A stretch of 22,144 nucleotides of DNA from Protostelium mycophagum (taxonomy: Eukaryota; Evosea; Variosea; Protosteliida; Protosteliaceae). How positions within the stretch are numbered: position 1 is the stretch's first letter; the number at the start of each line of letters is the position of its first letter. Position numbers and translations under genes: made by a program. Below the pieces are notes generated by a model that saw only the letters and a program-made list of their open reading frames with translations, made no database searches and was not told the DNA's origin. Positions 1 through 10,662 of the stretch are shown here, one piece after another. The stretch lies in contig MZNV01002211.1 in the NCBI GenBank assembly GCA_002081555.1, positions 1-22,144 on the forward strand, in the 5' to 3' direction.

Positions 1-201
1 GGGTGTGATATCTCAACTCATAATGATATGCTCCCGGTTCATTCACCAGCTTCTTCAGCATCTGATTGAAATATGTTTTATGTTTCAAATCAAAGAGTTA
101 TGAAATCACGGTAAATAACCGGATGATCACGGTATTTAACGAGGATTCTAAAGTGGACGGACTACAACTCGATTTCGATCAAGACAGATCATCTCTTCAC
201 T

Positions 202-3200
202 TTATGTATCATCAAATGCCATTAATGGTATCTTCACATTCCTTCCACTGTTAGGCGTGCTTCTCCGCGGCAAGATGGGAGACGGAGTCTTCGATGTGTT
301 GAATGATTTGCGCAAGTACTTCATCTTCTCTTGTTCTAAAGCTTCATCCGCCTGTCGCATCACTCGTTGTGAACCTTCCAAGTTCTGAACGATTGAGTCT
401 GGATCAATATCTACACTAGAGCTGGAGGACCTCTGTGCGCTTTAGACGATGATCCAGTATCACATCATGTCACATCGAATGTGTACATTTCGAACAAAGA
501 CAAGAATTTTCGTCGAAAACTCACCAACTCCTCCTCGTACAATTTGATGGTCCTCTTCAACTTGGAATTTTCCTCTCTCAATTCCTTGTGCTAGAAATTC
601 GTCATGATGACGTCATCGTATCTACAACGAGAGAATACCTTTTTCAGCGTCTCTTCCTGCTTTTCCCGCCATTCTTCTTGGTTTTTTCGCCTCACATCCA
701 GTTCTAAAATTAGAATCCTGTTATTGTCTATGAGTGTGTTTATTCTCTCTTTTGCTCTGGCTAGTTGTAGAGCCCAGTCTTGTGGCACAATGTTTTGAGG
801 CGAGTGGTTCGTCGAGATGCGACCCTTCAGCCCTTCCAATTCTTGGTACAGATCTGACACCTGGAAATTTCATTGAAAATTCGACGAAACTTCATCTTTG
901 ACAGAACGTCACCACGGTGACATCACAAAAACAAACGACAAACTACCGTCTTTTCGGTCGAGTTGACGTCCACAAAGAGCCTCTCCCTCTCTAAATCATG
1001 GTACTTCTGCAGCTCATAAAAGGATCTCTTCTCTTCAATCATGAGCTTTCTTAACTCCTCCTTCTCGATCAGCTGTCTCTCCACCTGTTTATCATTAAGT
1101 TTGCATGATGTGGATCATCGTGATTGTCGAGTGGAATCGCGGCTCTGCGAATGTGCAGAAAGACGCGTTGTGTTTGTCGAGGATTTTTATACCCATCACA
1201 ACACGAATGGCGTCTCATTAAGGATGATGAAGAATGAGCTATGAGATCACCTCTCTCTCATGTTCTTTTCTCAATTTGATCAATTGTCTTCGGAAATCTA
1301 AATCCCTCTGCTCCAATTTTGCATTGTTTTCGGCGGTTAATCTCGCCTCTAGTGCCGAATATTCCGCGAGAATTCTCCGCTTTTCCTCTGACAATTCAGA
1401 TTCTGACTGCTTCTGCAGTGGTTCAGGGATGGTTTTATTGGAATGAGAGTGTAGATTTTGAGATTTCGGGGAAATTTCACCTTTGAACGTAAACTGAGAT
1501 TTTCTTTTTTCAATTGTCTCAGCTCTTCTTTCATCGTCTCAATGATTTGGTCCTCCTTTTCTTTCGCAGATCGCAGGCTCAGAATCTGAGATCTCAAATC
1601 TGCGATGAGTACATTCTGTCCAGCGTTCTGTCTTGATGTCGACAGATTATTCTGAGAAAGTTCCTCAATCCTCCTTTGTGAAGATATCTCTTCCGCATGT
1701 CGTTGTGACATCTCCATTTCTAGCGATCTACAACGCTCAGCAAACTATTTTCGCGAAAGTTCACCTCAATTCTTCCCGCCAAATTCTCTCTTGTTCTGCG
1801 AAACGGCTCGCCATTGTTGAACTCAGTTTTTTCAAAGCATTGAGTTTTGCCAGAATTCTTACGTAACTTTCGTCATCTACAACTGACCCTCGAGTTGGCG
1901 AGCGAGAATTTTCACGGAAAATTTCCCATCCTTCCATACTGGGGCCCTTCAAAAGTGAGCATGACTGATTCCTGCGATTCGCACATTTACCGGATTGATC
2001 GTCTTGAATATTTGGTCCGCAAGTCCATCTACATCGTGCCACAATCTTTGGTATCTTTCGATTATAATTTTCAATTCTTTTTCCTCGGATTTTCGTCTTT
2101 CCTCTTTACGTAGATTCGTGTCCCTCTACAACGAGTAAATCATTTGGATGCTATCTTGAGTGAAGACGTCGATCTACAACGCACCAGTTCTCTCAGAGAT
2201 TTCTCTGAATTTTCTAGCTGTTGACGTAACGTCAGAATTGTCGCATCTTTTTGTGATAGGCTCCTGCTACTCTCTTCTGTTTTATTCTGCTCTTCCTTGA
2301 TTAATTTATCTCTCTACAACCAGTCAAAATTATTCCAAAAATATCTCCTCATCTACAACGACGTACCCAATCCCGTGAAATTTTCTCGGAATTTTCTAGT
2401 TCTCGTCGTAGTGATGATATCTCTTTCCGTAGAGACGATATCATATTATCTTTTTGAGATATCTTGATTTCATTCTCTTCTATTTGTGCCCTCTCCCTCA
2501 GTTCTTTGTCGCTCTACAGCATTGTAAATGGTCGAAAATTCTCTTTCCAATTCCTTGCTTACAAACAGAAAATTTATTAAAATTTTTTGTTCTTAGACAA
2601 GGCTAAAATTGATTTTTTCAAATAAATGAAGATTCCAAAAATAGCTCACTAGTTCACTCAAGTTCTTCTCATAACTTTCCAACTGGCTTTGAAGGTTACT
2701 TATGATATCATCTTTCTGTGCTAGCGCCTTGTCGTATTTATCTCTCGAGATGTCGTAATTATTTTGTAAATTGTCTTTTTCGATTCTCATGTCTTCCAGT
2801 AGATCCCGTAATTCGGCAATCTACAACGAGTCAATAAAGAAACTAAAACAATTTTTTGGGTTTTAAATTAAATTGTTTTACCTGATTTTCAAATTCTATA
2901 TTGTCTTTTTTGTGGATTACCAGTTCCTGTGATCTCTCCTACTTTTCTCAGAATTTTCAAAAAAAATTCCAGAGATTTCCCGTGAAATTTCAATGAAAAT
3001 TCGTACCATCCTGGCCTTCTCTTCTGATCGGTTTCTCTCGCACTGGGTATTTAATGTGGATATTCTACTCACTAAATCCCTCTTGTCATCTCTCATCTTG
3101 TTCATCTCCTCTTCTTGTTTTCGGATCTTCTTTTGCTGCCAAATGTCAATAAATATGTCATCTCATCCCATCTCATCGCATGAGATCTCATACATTTGGC

Positions 3201-4678
3201 AGGGTCTCATGATTTCAAAATCTTATTTTTTGAAATTACACGATTGTAGACAGTCAAAAACTCGAGATTTCGCTCACGTGTTCTTCCAGTGTTTCCATGG
3301 CTTCCTTGGCTATACTTTTGCTTTCTTCCAGCTGCCGCGTCAGCTCTTCTATTTTTTCTCTGTCACTGTAACTCTCTATCTCTATATCTCGTAGTTGATC
3401 TCTCGTGTGTTCTAGATCGTCCATGATGATCTTGTTCTATGATGTGTCAGATGATGATTGATTCGGTGTGATCAGGCAATTATGATGTGATGTTTTAGAG
3501 ATTCATTGTGGATGCAAAAATATTGGGGTGTTGATGAGGTATATTCATTCACCTCTTCACGGTTAAGTTCGAGTTCTTTTCTCAGACTTTCATTTGCTTC
3601 ATCTGCATCTGCTGTCGCATTCAATCTTGAAGTCTCCAGATCCTAAACCTCATCATCAACTTGACCAAATGATCAAGATGTCATTCCAAGACACATGACA
3701 ATGTGATAATGTGTCATCGTGACATCATCCATCATCAACAAAATCCATTCTTCTATTAAATATAAAACTCACTTTTTCTTTTTTCTTGAGTTCTTGCTCC
3801 ATCTTATTCATCTCCGTCCTCATCTTCTCCATCTCTGCATGGAGCTCCTCAATTTCTCGCCTTGACGTTCTGTCGGTTGATGGGGTGTGGTTATTCCGCA
3901 GATTTTCATTCTCTACGGCTGCCTTTTTAAAAAGTTCGTGAAGCTCCTCATAACCGACTTTTAAATCGACATTCTGAGATTTTTCAATTTTTGGATTTAA
4001 ATTATTATTTTTAGCGGGAAAACATACCTCTTTCAGAATTCGTTGCATCTCTTCCTCTTGTGCGATACGGCCATTTCTTGGAACAAGCCTTCTCTGTTGT
4101 TCCTCCATATGGAATATTTGGAGTTTCAAGTTGAAATTTTCTTTTTTCAAAAAATCGATCACCTGCGTTACATGAGTGACGTAAAGAGTCAAATGAACAT
4201 GTGTCTTGATTTTTAAGAATATTGAGGCAAGACTGTAGCGACATACGAAAATATTTGCATTAGGACTGTGATTTACCACGTCTTTAAGTCTTCATTCTTT
4301 CGATCTTCCAATAATGTTATTTTTCATGATTCGAGACGTCAACATCACAGATGGACGCTTTGACAGCTCATTTCGGATGATACCATCGTCTTTTGAACTC
4401 GTTCTCACCCCTTCAAAGTCCTTTAGTGTATTCTTTGGTGAATTATTGTGATGCCTTGATCGTGGACTCTGCTTCTGTGAAGAATTGCCATTTCTACCAT
4501 TGAAATCATCACGATCACGTTGACCTTCTGAAAATGAAGACCTTCTCATTGGGATTGGACTTTGGTCCATACTGAAGTCAAATCTCGGGCTGTCCATAAA
4601 ATCTTCATCATATATGATCGATCCATTTTTCGGTGAGAAGAAGAGCTCATCGTGTAAAGACGGGGAGTACCCGTTCAT
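202..4678 (-). CDS. Centrosomin/CDK5RAP2-like CM1 coiled-coil protein
   Basis: Spliced gene; the 18 exons I traced, in transcription order, are 4409-4678, 4028-4162, 3773-3973, 3553-3642, 3278-3436, 3007-3135, 2882-2938, 2650-2820, 2367-2513, 2185-2313, 1991-2125, 1765-1946, 1481-1727, 1251-1412, 947-1084, 639-860, 525-590 and 202-432. They close in frame to 956 residues. The N-terminus (about residues 1-83) is Ser/Asn/Arg-rich and probably disordered. Residues about 84-110 read TLKDFEG then VIDFLKKENFNLKLQI, which lines up with the CM1 (Cnn_1N) motif of centrosomin, CDK5RAP2 and Mto1. In that family CM1 binds and activates gamma-tubulin ring complexes at microtubule-organising centres. The rest is almost continuous heptad-type coiled coil rich in E, K, L and Q. 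The C-terminal 60 residues are Ser/Pro/Arg-rich. CM1 is the only diagnostic domain. The centrosomal role is inferred from the family. Confidence 0.8.
2126..2820 (-). repeat. Related coiled-coil exons in the CM1 gene
   Basis: Exons 2650-2820, 2367-2513 and 2185-2313 encode related segments. Each contains a QKD-x2-I-x2-L-x6 core followed by a glutamate/serine-rich stretch of the type LENSEK. The exons at 2650-2820, 2185-2313 and 1991-2125 also share an R-D-K/T-x2-L/Y type segment. All start and end in the same phase, which suggests the coiled coil grew by exon duplication. The similarity is only moderate and could partly reflect shared heptad bias. Confidence 0.45.
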
Positions 4679-4810
4679 GATGTTTGGAGGTCAATGTTGA
4701 TCCGTTGTGTCCAACGGCTATAAAATTCAATTTTTCGCAACGTAGCTGTGTAGATTGAATTGTAGAATGACATGACACCATTTAATTGAAAAAAAAAGTG
4801 CAACACCATC
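4679..4810. promoter_or_regulatory. Gap upstream of the CM1 gene
   Basis: A 132-bp AT-rich gap separates the CM1 gene start from the ORF starting at 4811. It presumably carries the CM1 gene promoter, and a shared promoter if the small ORF is real. I see no TATA box or other diagnostic element, only a run of nine A residues near 4790-4798. Confidence 0.35.
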
Positions 4811-5071
4811 ATGACCAAAATGATTCAAGTCCTGCCCAACAAAAGAGGAGACGACTTCAAACGGGAAATAAAACACAACCACTCGCAGATCATGTTCCTT
4901 CTGATGTTCACGAAAGAGGATCGAACGCATATTTTTAAATTGAACAAAAACTTCACCAACAGCAGTATCACGAGACAAGACCAAACTAACCCTGATCTGC
5001 TGAAGGACCATCCAACAACACAAAGGCGTCCTTTGCTTTTCCTGCGGCTTCGTTTTGTTAATCAGAAGTGA
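4811..5071 (+). CDS. Small unassigned ORF, 86 codons
   Basis: An uninterrupted ATG-to-TGA frame encodes 86 residues, mostly polar and basic (many K, N, T, R, Q), with a hydrophobic segment QIMFLLMF near residues 26-33. I recognise no domain. Sequence quality alone does not prove it is a gene. In its favour, it starts 132 bp from the oppositely oriented CM1 gene and ends 12 bp before the convergent stop codon of MCEE, so it fits the divergent/convergent arrangement of the rest of the window. It could be the main exon of a longer spliced gene, or 3' UTR of MCEE read in antisense. Confidence 0.35.
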   Translation: MTKMIQVLPNKRGDDFKREIKHNHSQIMFLLMFTKEDRTHIFKLNKNFTNSSITRQDQTNPDLLKDHPTTQRRPLLFLRLRFVNQK

Positions 5072-5083
5072 TCATTTTCTTCT

Positions 5084-5833
5084 TTATTTCTGTTCCAATT
5101 CCACGAGGACACCATTCATGCTCTTGGGATGTAAAAAGACGACTGGCTTGCCATGTGCGCCTATTTTTGGCTTCTGGTCGATTGATTTTATTCCTTTAGC
5201 TTGGACTTCAGCGAGGGCAGAGTTGATGTCATCCACCTTCTTTATTCAATTTTTGAGATGTACATTAAATTGATTGTTCATTGTGGAAATGAGAGGTGCC
5301 AATTGACAAAGATAAAGTTTTAGAGTTGTTGAAAAAATAAATTGATGATGATTCAAAAATCGACCTCGATGCAAATGTGGTGAATTCCGCCAGAAGGCTT
5401 CTTGTCTAAAAAGTTTTGGATTGGGCTGTTCTGTCCCAAAGGTTTCAGTAGTTCCAATTTTGTGTTACCCAAGTTGACGAAGACTGTCGTTACACCATGA
5501 TCAGGAAGATCCTACTCAAGTTATCATATGATGAGAAAGGAAGTCCATCTGCTGATAAGCAATGAAATCTATTCAATTTGACTCGAGAGCCAGAAAAAAA
5601 TAATTGAATACCTGAGGCTCAGAGACATTCGCTCCTAAAACATCTCGATATAAAGAGACTGATTCTTCCAAATTGCTGACAGCGATGGCGACGTGATTTA
5701 ATTGACCGATCTTCAATAGACCCGCGGTTTTTTGTGCTTGTGTAACCACCGAATGACTCTTGACTGGCATAATGTTGTTTTTGGGTGTTATTGATTGCAT
5801 AATGAAACGTTTAGAGGCGAGAGAGCGCAACAT
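5084..5833 (-). CDS. MCEE: Methylmalonyl-CoA epimerase, mitochondrial
   Basis: Three exons (5612-5833, 5365-5511, 5084-5236) join in frame to 173 residues, close to the roughly 176 of human MCEE. The enzyme interconverts the 2S and 2R epimers of methylmalonyl-CoA in propionate and odd-chain/branched amino-acid catabolism, upstream of the B12-dependent mutase. It belongs to the vicinal-oxygen-chelate fold. Visible signatures are LNHVAIAV with a metal-ligand His near residue 47, HGVTTVFVNLGNTKLELL, GGIHHICIEVDDI with the second His pair near 118-119, and a C-terminal VLVELEQK with the expected Glu near 169. The first 25 or so residues, beginning MLRSLASKRF, are basic and lack acidic residues, as expected for a mitochondrial presequence. 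Intron 2 (5237-5364) splits IE from VDDI. The start codon lies 117 bp from the divergent APLF-like gene. Confidence 0.96.
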
Positions 5834-5950
5834 GATTCAGCGTGCGTTGTCAGTTTTGTAAACAAACTCAACGGTCAATCTACAATGATCATTACAGGAA
5901 TTTCAAGTTGAAAAAGTTCGATAATCGGGTGGATCAAAACCGTTTCAGCC
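5834..5950. promoter_or_regulatory. Bidirectional promoter gap, MCEE / APLF-like gene
   Basis: Only 117 bp separate the two divergent start codons (5833 on minus, 5951 on plus). Both promoters and both 5' UTRs must lie in this space unless transcripts overlap. I see no TATA box. Confidence 0.55.
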
Positions 5951-7728
5951 ATGATGTACTTAGAATCGAAGGACAAAAGAGTGAGACTATCTCTGAAGTG
6001 AGAGATGAATGACTCGATGCATCGAGGTCTGAAACAATGTAGTGACGGTACACATGTCTTTGGGAGAGGACAGCTTTGGAACGAGGACAAACGAGTCAGT
6101 AGGAAACAGGTCTATTTCTGATCCAAATTGTCGCGAAGTTCAATCTCACAAGGTTAAAGGTTGAGTTAGACGTGTCTAATCTGCGAGTGGAGATCAAACC
6201 AGTAAGAGCTTCATCATTGTACATTCTCATCATTCAACAGCTCGGGACCCACCCAATGATGTTCACATCGGCAACGGGGGAGGAGGAAGAGTTAAAGAAG
6301 GACAAGATGAAGAGGATGAAGATTGGCGATTCTTTCGGCATGCTTCTATATGAGTACCAATTCTTCCTCCGACAAGAAGATCTCGGAGACGGTGTGTTTT
6401 TGCTTCATGATCCCAACTGATTCCTACAGAAAAAGAAGAATTGGTTCCCAAAAAGAAGCAGAAGAGCGCTGATAATTCACAAGATTCGAAACATAAGGAG
6501 GTACGTTTTTAAACTTTAAATCCTCGAATTTGGCGCGAAAAATAAGATGATCAGAATTCACCGAAGAATGAAGATGAAGAGTTTGCCAAGAAATTATCTA
6601 GAAGTATCAATGGAGATTTCGACGAATTTTCATACAAAGAACAGAATAAGAAGGTAACGGATCAATATTTGAATTTTGAATTATTCAAGTGTAAATAGAA
6701 GGCAAAGGATAACGGTAATGATGAGGAATTCGCTCGGAAATTATCGGAGAGTTTGAATGGCGATTTGAAAGAACTTTCCCGCCAAAACTACGATCACAAG
6801 AAGGTTTGAAATTCAACTATTGAATTCGGCGCCAAAGTAACTGAGAACAGCCTGACACAAAAGACGACTTCAAACTAGCGAGAAAATTATCAGCAACATT
6901 AAACAGCGATGTAGACGAAGAATTCCACATCGAGACAGAGGACAAAAATGTATGCGAAAATTTCCCGCCGAAATTTACATTTAAATATTGAAAATATCTT
7001 CCACCGAAATAACCAAGAACAGCCTGTCACGAAAAAGGATTTCAAATTAGCGAGAAAATTATCAGCGACATTAAACGGCGATGTAGACGAAGAGTTTCAC
7101 CTCGACATGACAAAGGACAGGAATGTACGCGAAGATATTCCCGCCAAACTTCACATTTAAAATTTGAAAGGAGACGGAGAATGATGAGGAGATTGCAAAA
7201 AAGCTTGCTGAGGAATTTGCAGAGGAAGAGAACAGCCAAGCTGCAGAGGACGAAGCTTTTGCCCGGAAACTTCAAAATATAGAGAACAAAAAACGAAAAA
7301 AGAGTGAGTATCTCCACATCTACAACACCAAGTTTCATTACATTGAAACGTCTCAAACGATTGAGCACTCGAAATTGAGTCGTGTAGATCACAAACCGAA
7401 AGAGGAAGAGAAGAGAAAAATTTTGAAGAGAGATGCAAAGAAGAGAAAGATATACGAGGATCCCGAGGCAGATCAGTACAGCAGTGAAAGCGATTGGGAG
7501 AGGGTGAGATATCTTGACCTCTCCTCTATAGTTTTCAGAATTCTGCAAAAGAATGATTTTCGATCTTGTTTTTGATCATCATGTGAACTCGATTGGCAGG
7601 AATCACCACCCTCTGATGTGGACATCAAAGAGGATGACAGCTCTTCTGATGACAAGCCGCTATGTCAATGGGGCAGAGAGTGCTACAGGAAGAATAAAGA
7701 GCACAGAAACGAATACCGACACGAATAA
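5951..7728 (+). CDS. APLF-like protein: FHA domain plus PBZ zinc finger
   Basis: Twelve exons join in frame to 386 residues: 5951-5997, 6043-6109, 6160-6201, 6241-6391, 6430-6500, 6555-6653, 6699-6803, 6851-6949, 7023-7124, 7171-7303, 7388-7503 and 7600-7728. Residues 1-100 form an FHA domain of the PNKP/APTX/APLF subtype: FGRGQLWNEDKRVSRKQVEL, then LRVEIKP, LGTHPMMF and a late KIGDSFGML. FHA domains of this group bind CK2-phosphorylated XRCC1 or XRCC4. The middle carries five repeats with a D-E-x-A-x-K-L core. The C-terminus is a complete PAR-binding zinc finger, PLCQWGRECYRKNKEHRNEY followed by R-H-E and stop, with the C-x5-C-x6-H-x5-H spacing. In animals this domain pair defines APLF, a strand-break repair factor recruited by poly(ADP-ribose). 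Here there is one PBZ rather than two, and it is the extreme C-terminus. Function is inferred from the domain pair. Confidence 0.88.
6837..7172 (+). repeat. Tandem duplication of an exon plus its intron edges
   Basis: Two copies lie 172 bp apart. Exons 6851-6949 and 7023-7124 encode near-identical repeats (shared KLARKLSAT-like core, written F-K-L-A-R-K-L-S-A-T-L-N). Similarity continues into the preceding intron ends (aactgagaacag versus aaccaagaacag) and the following intron starts (gtatgcgaaaatttcccgcc versus gtacgcgaagatattcccgcc). The neighbouring exons 6555-6653, 6699-6803 and 7171-7303 encode older, more divergent members of the same repeat. Confidence 0.85.
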
Positions 7729-7787
7729 AATTGGCTCGTTGTAGAGAAAGTATCCACAAAACTATTTTATCTGCAAGCCGATCTTGG

Positions 7788-10438
7788 TCACGTGAACTTG
7801 AATTGTCTGTGAAAATTAAAAATTCAAAATCTACCAATATGATGTTACCTTGTCGGCGGTGGAGGCTTCTTTTTTGACGGACCAAGCGTCTTGACCGTTT
7901 GTTTGACATGTTCTGGGGCTTCTCTCGTTTGTGGTCTAAAGGTGCAGGCTTGCATCTCTCTCATCGACCTCGCCGCCAATTTTTCTTGATTTTTAAATTC
8001 CCGTAATTCTTGTTCTTTCTACAACCAGTCATTTTCTGTACTATCAAGAAGGGGGCAAAGATTACCTTTATCCGCTCCAAGTATGCATCTGGCTCTGATG
8101 CGATCTTCAATCTGCTTTCAATGCCTGGAACTTCGTTTATAAGAGGTCTGAAGGTTAATTGTTCCATCTCATCGAGGACGACTTTTTGTTTGATTGCCTC
8201 CTGATTCGAGTCATTGTTGTCACCGTGAGACTAATCTTGGCTGCTCACCTGGAATATCTCCTTCTTCATGTGATCCCCTTGGCTCATTTCATACCAGGAC
8301 CTTCGCTTCATCAATTTAGAGGTCGGTTGTATCTGTGGTTGGAATGTCTCGTCTGGAGTTGGGACGAGCGATTGCCTTCTGCTCTCTGCTTTGGTCTGAA
8401 GACATTAATATCTGTACACAACAATATATCCTCTTTCTGTTTGCGGCATAGCCAGAATTTTTGGCTCATTTCAACTTCGCGATTTTAAGTATGCACCTGT
8501 TCTCTCTTCTTGTTGTCTTGTTCCAATCTCTGCATAAAACTCTCATTCTTTCGGTTTGTCAAGTCGATTGATTTTCGGCTCATTTGGAAAGGCTTCGGGA
8601 CTAACTCTTCAACCAGCTTCTCTTTGTTTGTTTTCTGCTTGTTGATGTGACCTTGTTGTCTTCTCAAAAATGTCCCAAAACTTTCTTCTGTACTCGCTTG
8701 TGGGCTCTTCGGCCGGCTACAACAGTCAAAATTCTTTGAAAATTCAAATACTTCACCTTGAGAAATCTCCCACAGAGGACCGTCGTTGTAGTTTGGGTGT
8801 GGTGGCTCGTGGTGTGGTCGGGCGGCTATTGGCTTTGTTCGTGGCATTACTCTTCAAAGATTGGCTGCTCGCGCTCCTCTTCAAACTCCCAGGAGTCCTG
8901 TTTCATTGTAAACTCGAGTGTAGATTGTCGCACGTCTACTTACTCGGGTTTTCTGGGACTTTTTGGTGTCTTAGGGATGGCAGGGGATGCGCGGTTCAAC
9001 CTGATGTGAGCTTTTTCTGACAAGAATTCCTGCGCTTTTTCCATCTTCAACGGAACTGGATTGATTTGAGGTCGGAAAGTTTCTTCCGGATGTACAAAAG
9101 AATTTCTTCTAGATCTTTCTAAATATTTAGGTTGCGCAGGCCGAGCAGTTTCTGGATTCGTATAATCTTTTATCTGAATATTTCAACTTTTTGTGGAGAA
9201 AAAATCTCTTTACCTGTGGTTGAAATGTGCACGTGGTGTTGACCTCAAAGTCCTGTTTCTTCCGTTTTTCTTCTTCATATTTTTTTAATTTCTCGGACCG
9301 CTATGGAAAATTCAAAACAGAAAATGATGATTAAAATAGGATTACTTGGTTGATCCGTTCTACAATGGGTACTTTTTTGGCGGGAACTACTTTTGTATTT
9401 ACAACTGGTTTGAATGTGCACTCTGAGTTCTTGTTGTCAAGTTCCATCTTTGCTTGCTGTTGCTTATGAAGTCTCACATCCTTTGCGGTCTGTAGAAATC
9501 ATGAGTGGTGCAAATCCTTTCTCGCAAAGATTCATCTCATTTCTATATTTATATTTTCTGTGCCTGTTTTTGGTGTCGATCCATGAAAATCTCGAAAATT
9601 TGCTTGCGCATCTTATTCACCACAAGAAGATCTGTTCTATTACTCACTTTCCATTGAGTTGATTTATCATAAAAGGATTCCCCCAACAATGCCGGAGGGA
9701 TCTTATTATTCTGATTCTGAGTTTCATTCAGTGATGTCCAAACTTCAAGAGTGTGGCTCACCAATTTACTGATTGGACCTGAGACACTTTTTTTCGGTGT
9801 AAGATTCGAGGATTTAGCCTGTCATGTGTCATCTTGACGTCTTCATGACAGTTGATAAATTTAGAATTCAAAATTTACCGGCTGTACACTCGCGGTCAAA
9901 CCGCTGCGAGACCGTGTCAGAGGAGGTTTATTTTTCGTTGAGGGTTGCTCTTCTAATTCGCTCAACTTCATCAATGAGTTTCTTAAGACTGTCTGTCTAT
10001 CATGTGATGTGCTCGGTGTAGCATTGATGTGAATAGAGGAGTGCTCGCCGTTCCTGCAATTGTCTAAATTTTAGAACCTTGGACAAAGACAGATGGCTGC
10101 TTCATGTGTGCACAGATCAAACCAACAACCCAATCGAGAATCAATCGTGCAGATGGATGAAAAGCGTGTCACCTCGCTGCTGTCTGTATATCCGCACGTT
10201 TTTCGTGCAGCAACTTCTGTATGAGGCTCTTTCGGTCTTCTGCTGTCAATGCAGAAAATGCTGGTTTGGGAGCTGGATTCGGTTTGACTGTCTTGATTTC
10301 TGATGCTTTAGTGACATGAGCTGCTCTTCGATCTCCATTTTTCAGATGTAATTGGCCAAGTTGATTCAAGAGCTCCTCTTGTGAAATCTCATTATTTTGA
10401 TAGCGTTGAGCCAGTATCATGACCTCATTAGAGGCCAT
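7788..10438 (-). CDS. Multi-exon protein with repeated TF[KRQ]P motifs
   Basis: I do not recognise a named family. The start is the ATG at 10438. The first exons are 10173-10438 and 9879-10053. A third begins at 9818 and runs at least to about 9649. Exons in the stretch about 9460-9650 are uncertain. Downstream, coding blocks are clear at about 9350-9480, 9215-9300, 9000-9170, 8760-8990, 8494-8717, 8250-8400, 8065-8200 and 7858-8018, and the probable stop is near 7788. Six short motifs recur: CTFKPVVN near 9400-9424, CTFQPQ near 9215-9236, TFRPQIN near 9060-9083, TFQPQIQP near 8322-8349, TFRPLINEVP near 8130-8160 and CTFRPQ near 7930-7950. Between them lie charged, helix-prone segments rich in K, E and Q, and a Ser/Thr/Pro-rich stretch (SRPTTPRATTPKL). 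Such F-x-P-x-[IV]-N motifs spaced by charged helices recall large protist cytoskeleton-associated proteins, but I assign no function. The gene converges on the APLF-like gene with about 60 bp between stops. Confidence 0.7.
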
Positions 10439-10662
10439 ATCTTATTCTGAAACCACCTCGTAGGTGCTTCTCCCTTCGTGAAGCTGTCCAGACCTCCGCT
10501 GTAACGAAATAATTTCCCGCGCAAATTCGCCTTTGAATTTTTATTTTTAAAACGTGATCTTTTGAAACAGTTTTTTGAATGACCATGCATATAAAGTCCA
10601 GATACAATTCAAGATGGGGATTTTGTGGAAAGTACGTGCCAACAACTTCTATTACAATTTTT
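10439..10662 (-). promoter_or_regulatory. Gap between two tandem minus-strand genes
   Basis: 224 bp lie between the F-box gene stop and the start of the TF[KRQ]P-motif gene, the only tandem pair in the window. The gap must hold the 3' end of the first and the promoter of the second. I see no gene in it. A TTTCCCGCGCAAA word lies near 10513-10525. Confidence 0.4.

Noticed and set aside
3147-3205. Local TCATCTCATCCCATCTCATCGCATGAGATCTCAT repeat
   Set aside because: Short, simple ATCTC-type repetition inside an intron of the CM1 gene with a chance palindrome; nothing suggests a functional element.
4727-5023. Minus-strand 98-codon frame opposite the small ORF
   Set aside because: Composition is rich in V, F and S without domain similarity; the plus-strand frame fits the gene arrangement better, though both remain weak.
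5875-6090. Minus-strand frame of 71 codons between MCEE and the APLF-like gene
   Set aside because: It overlaps the first two FHA exons, which have strong family similarity on the plus strand; the frame has no domain and biased composition.
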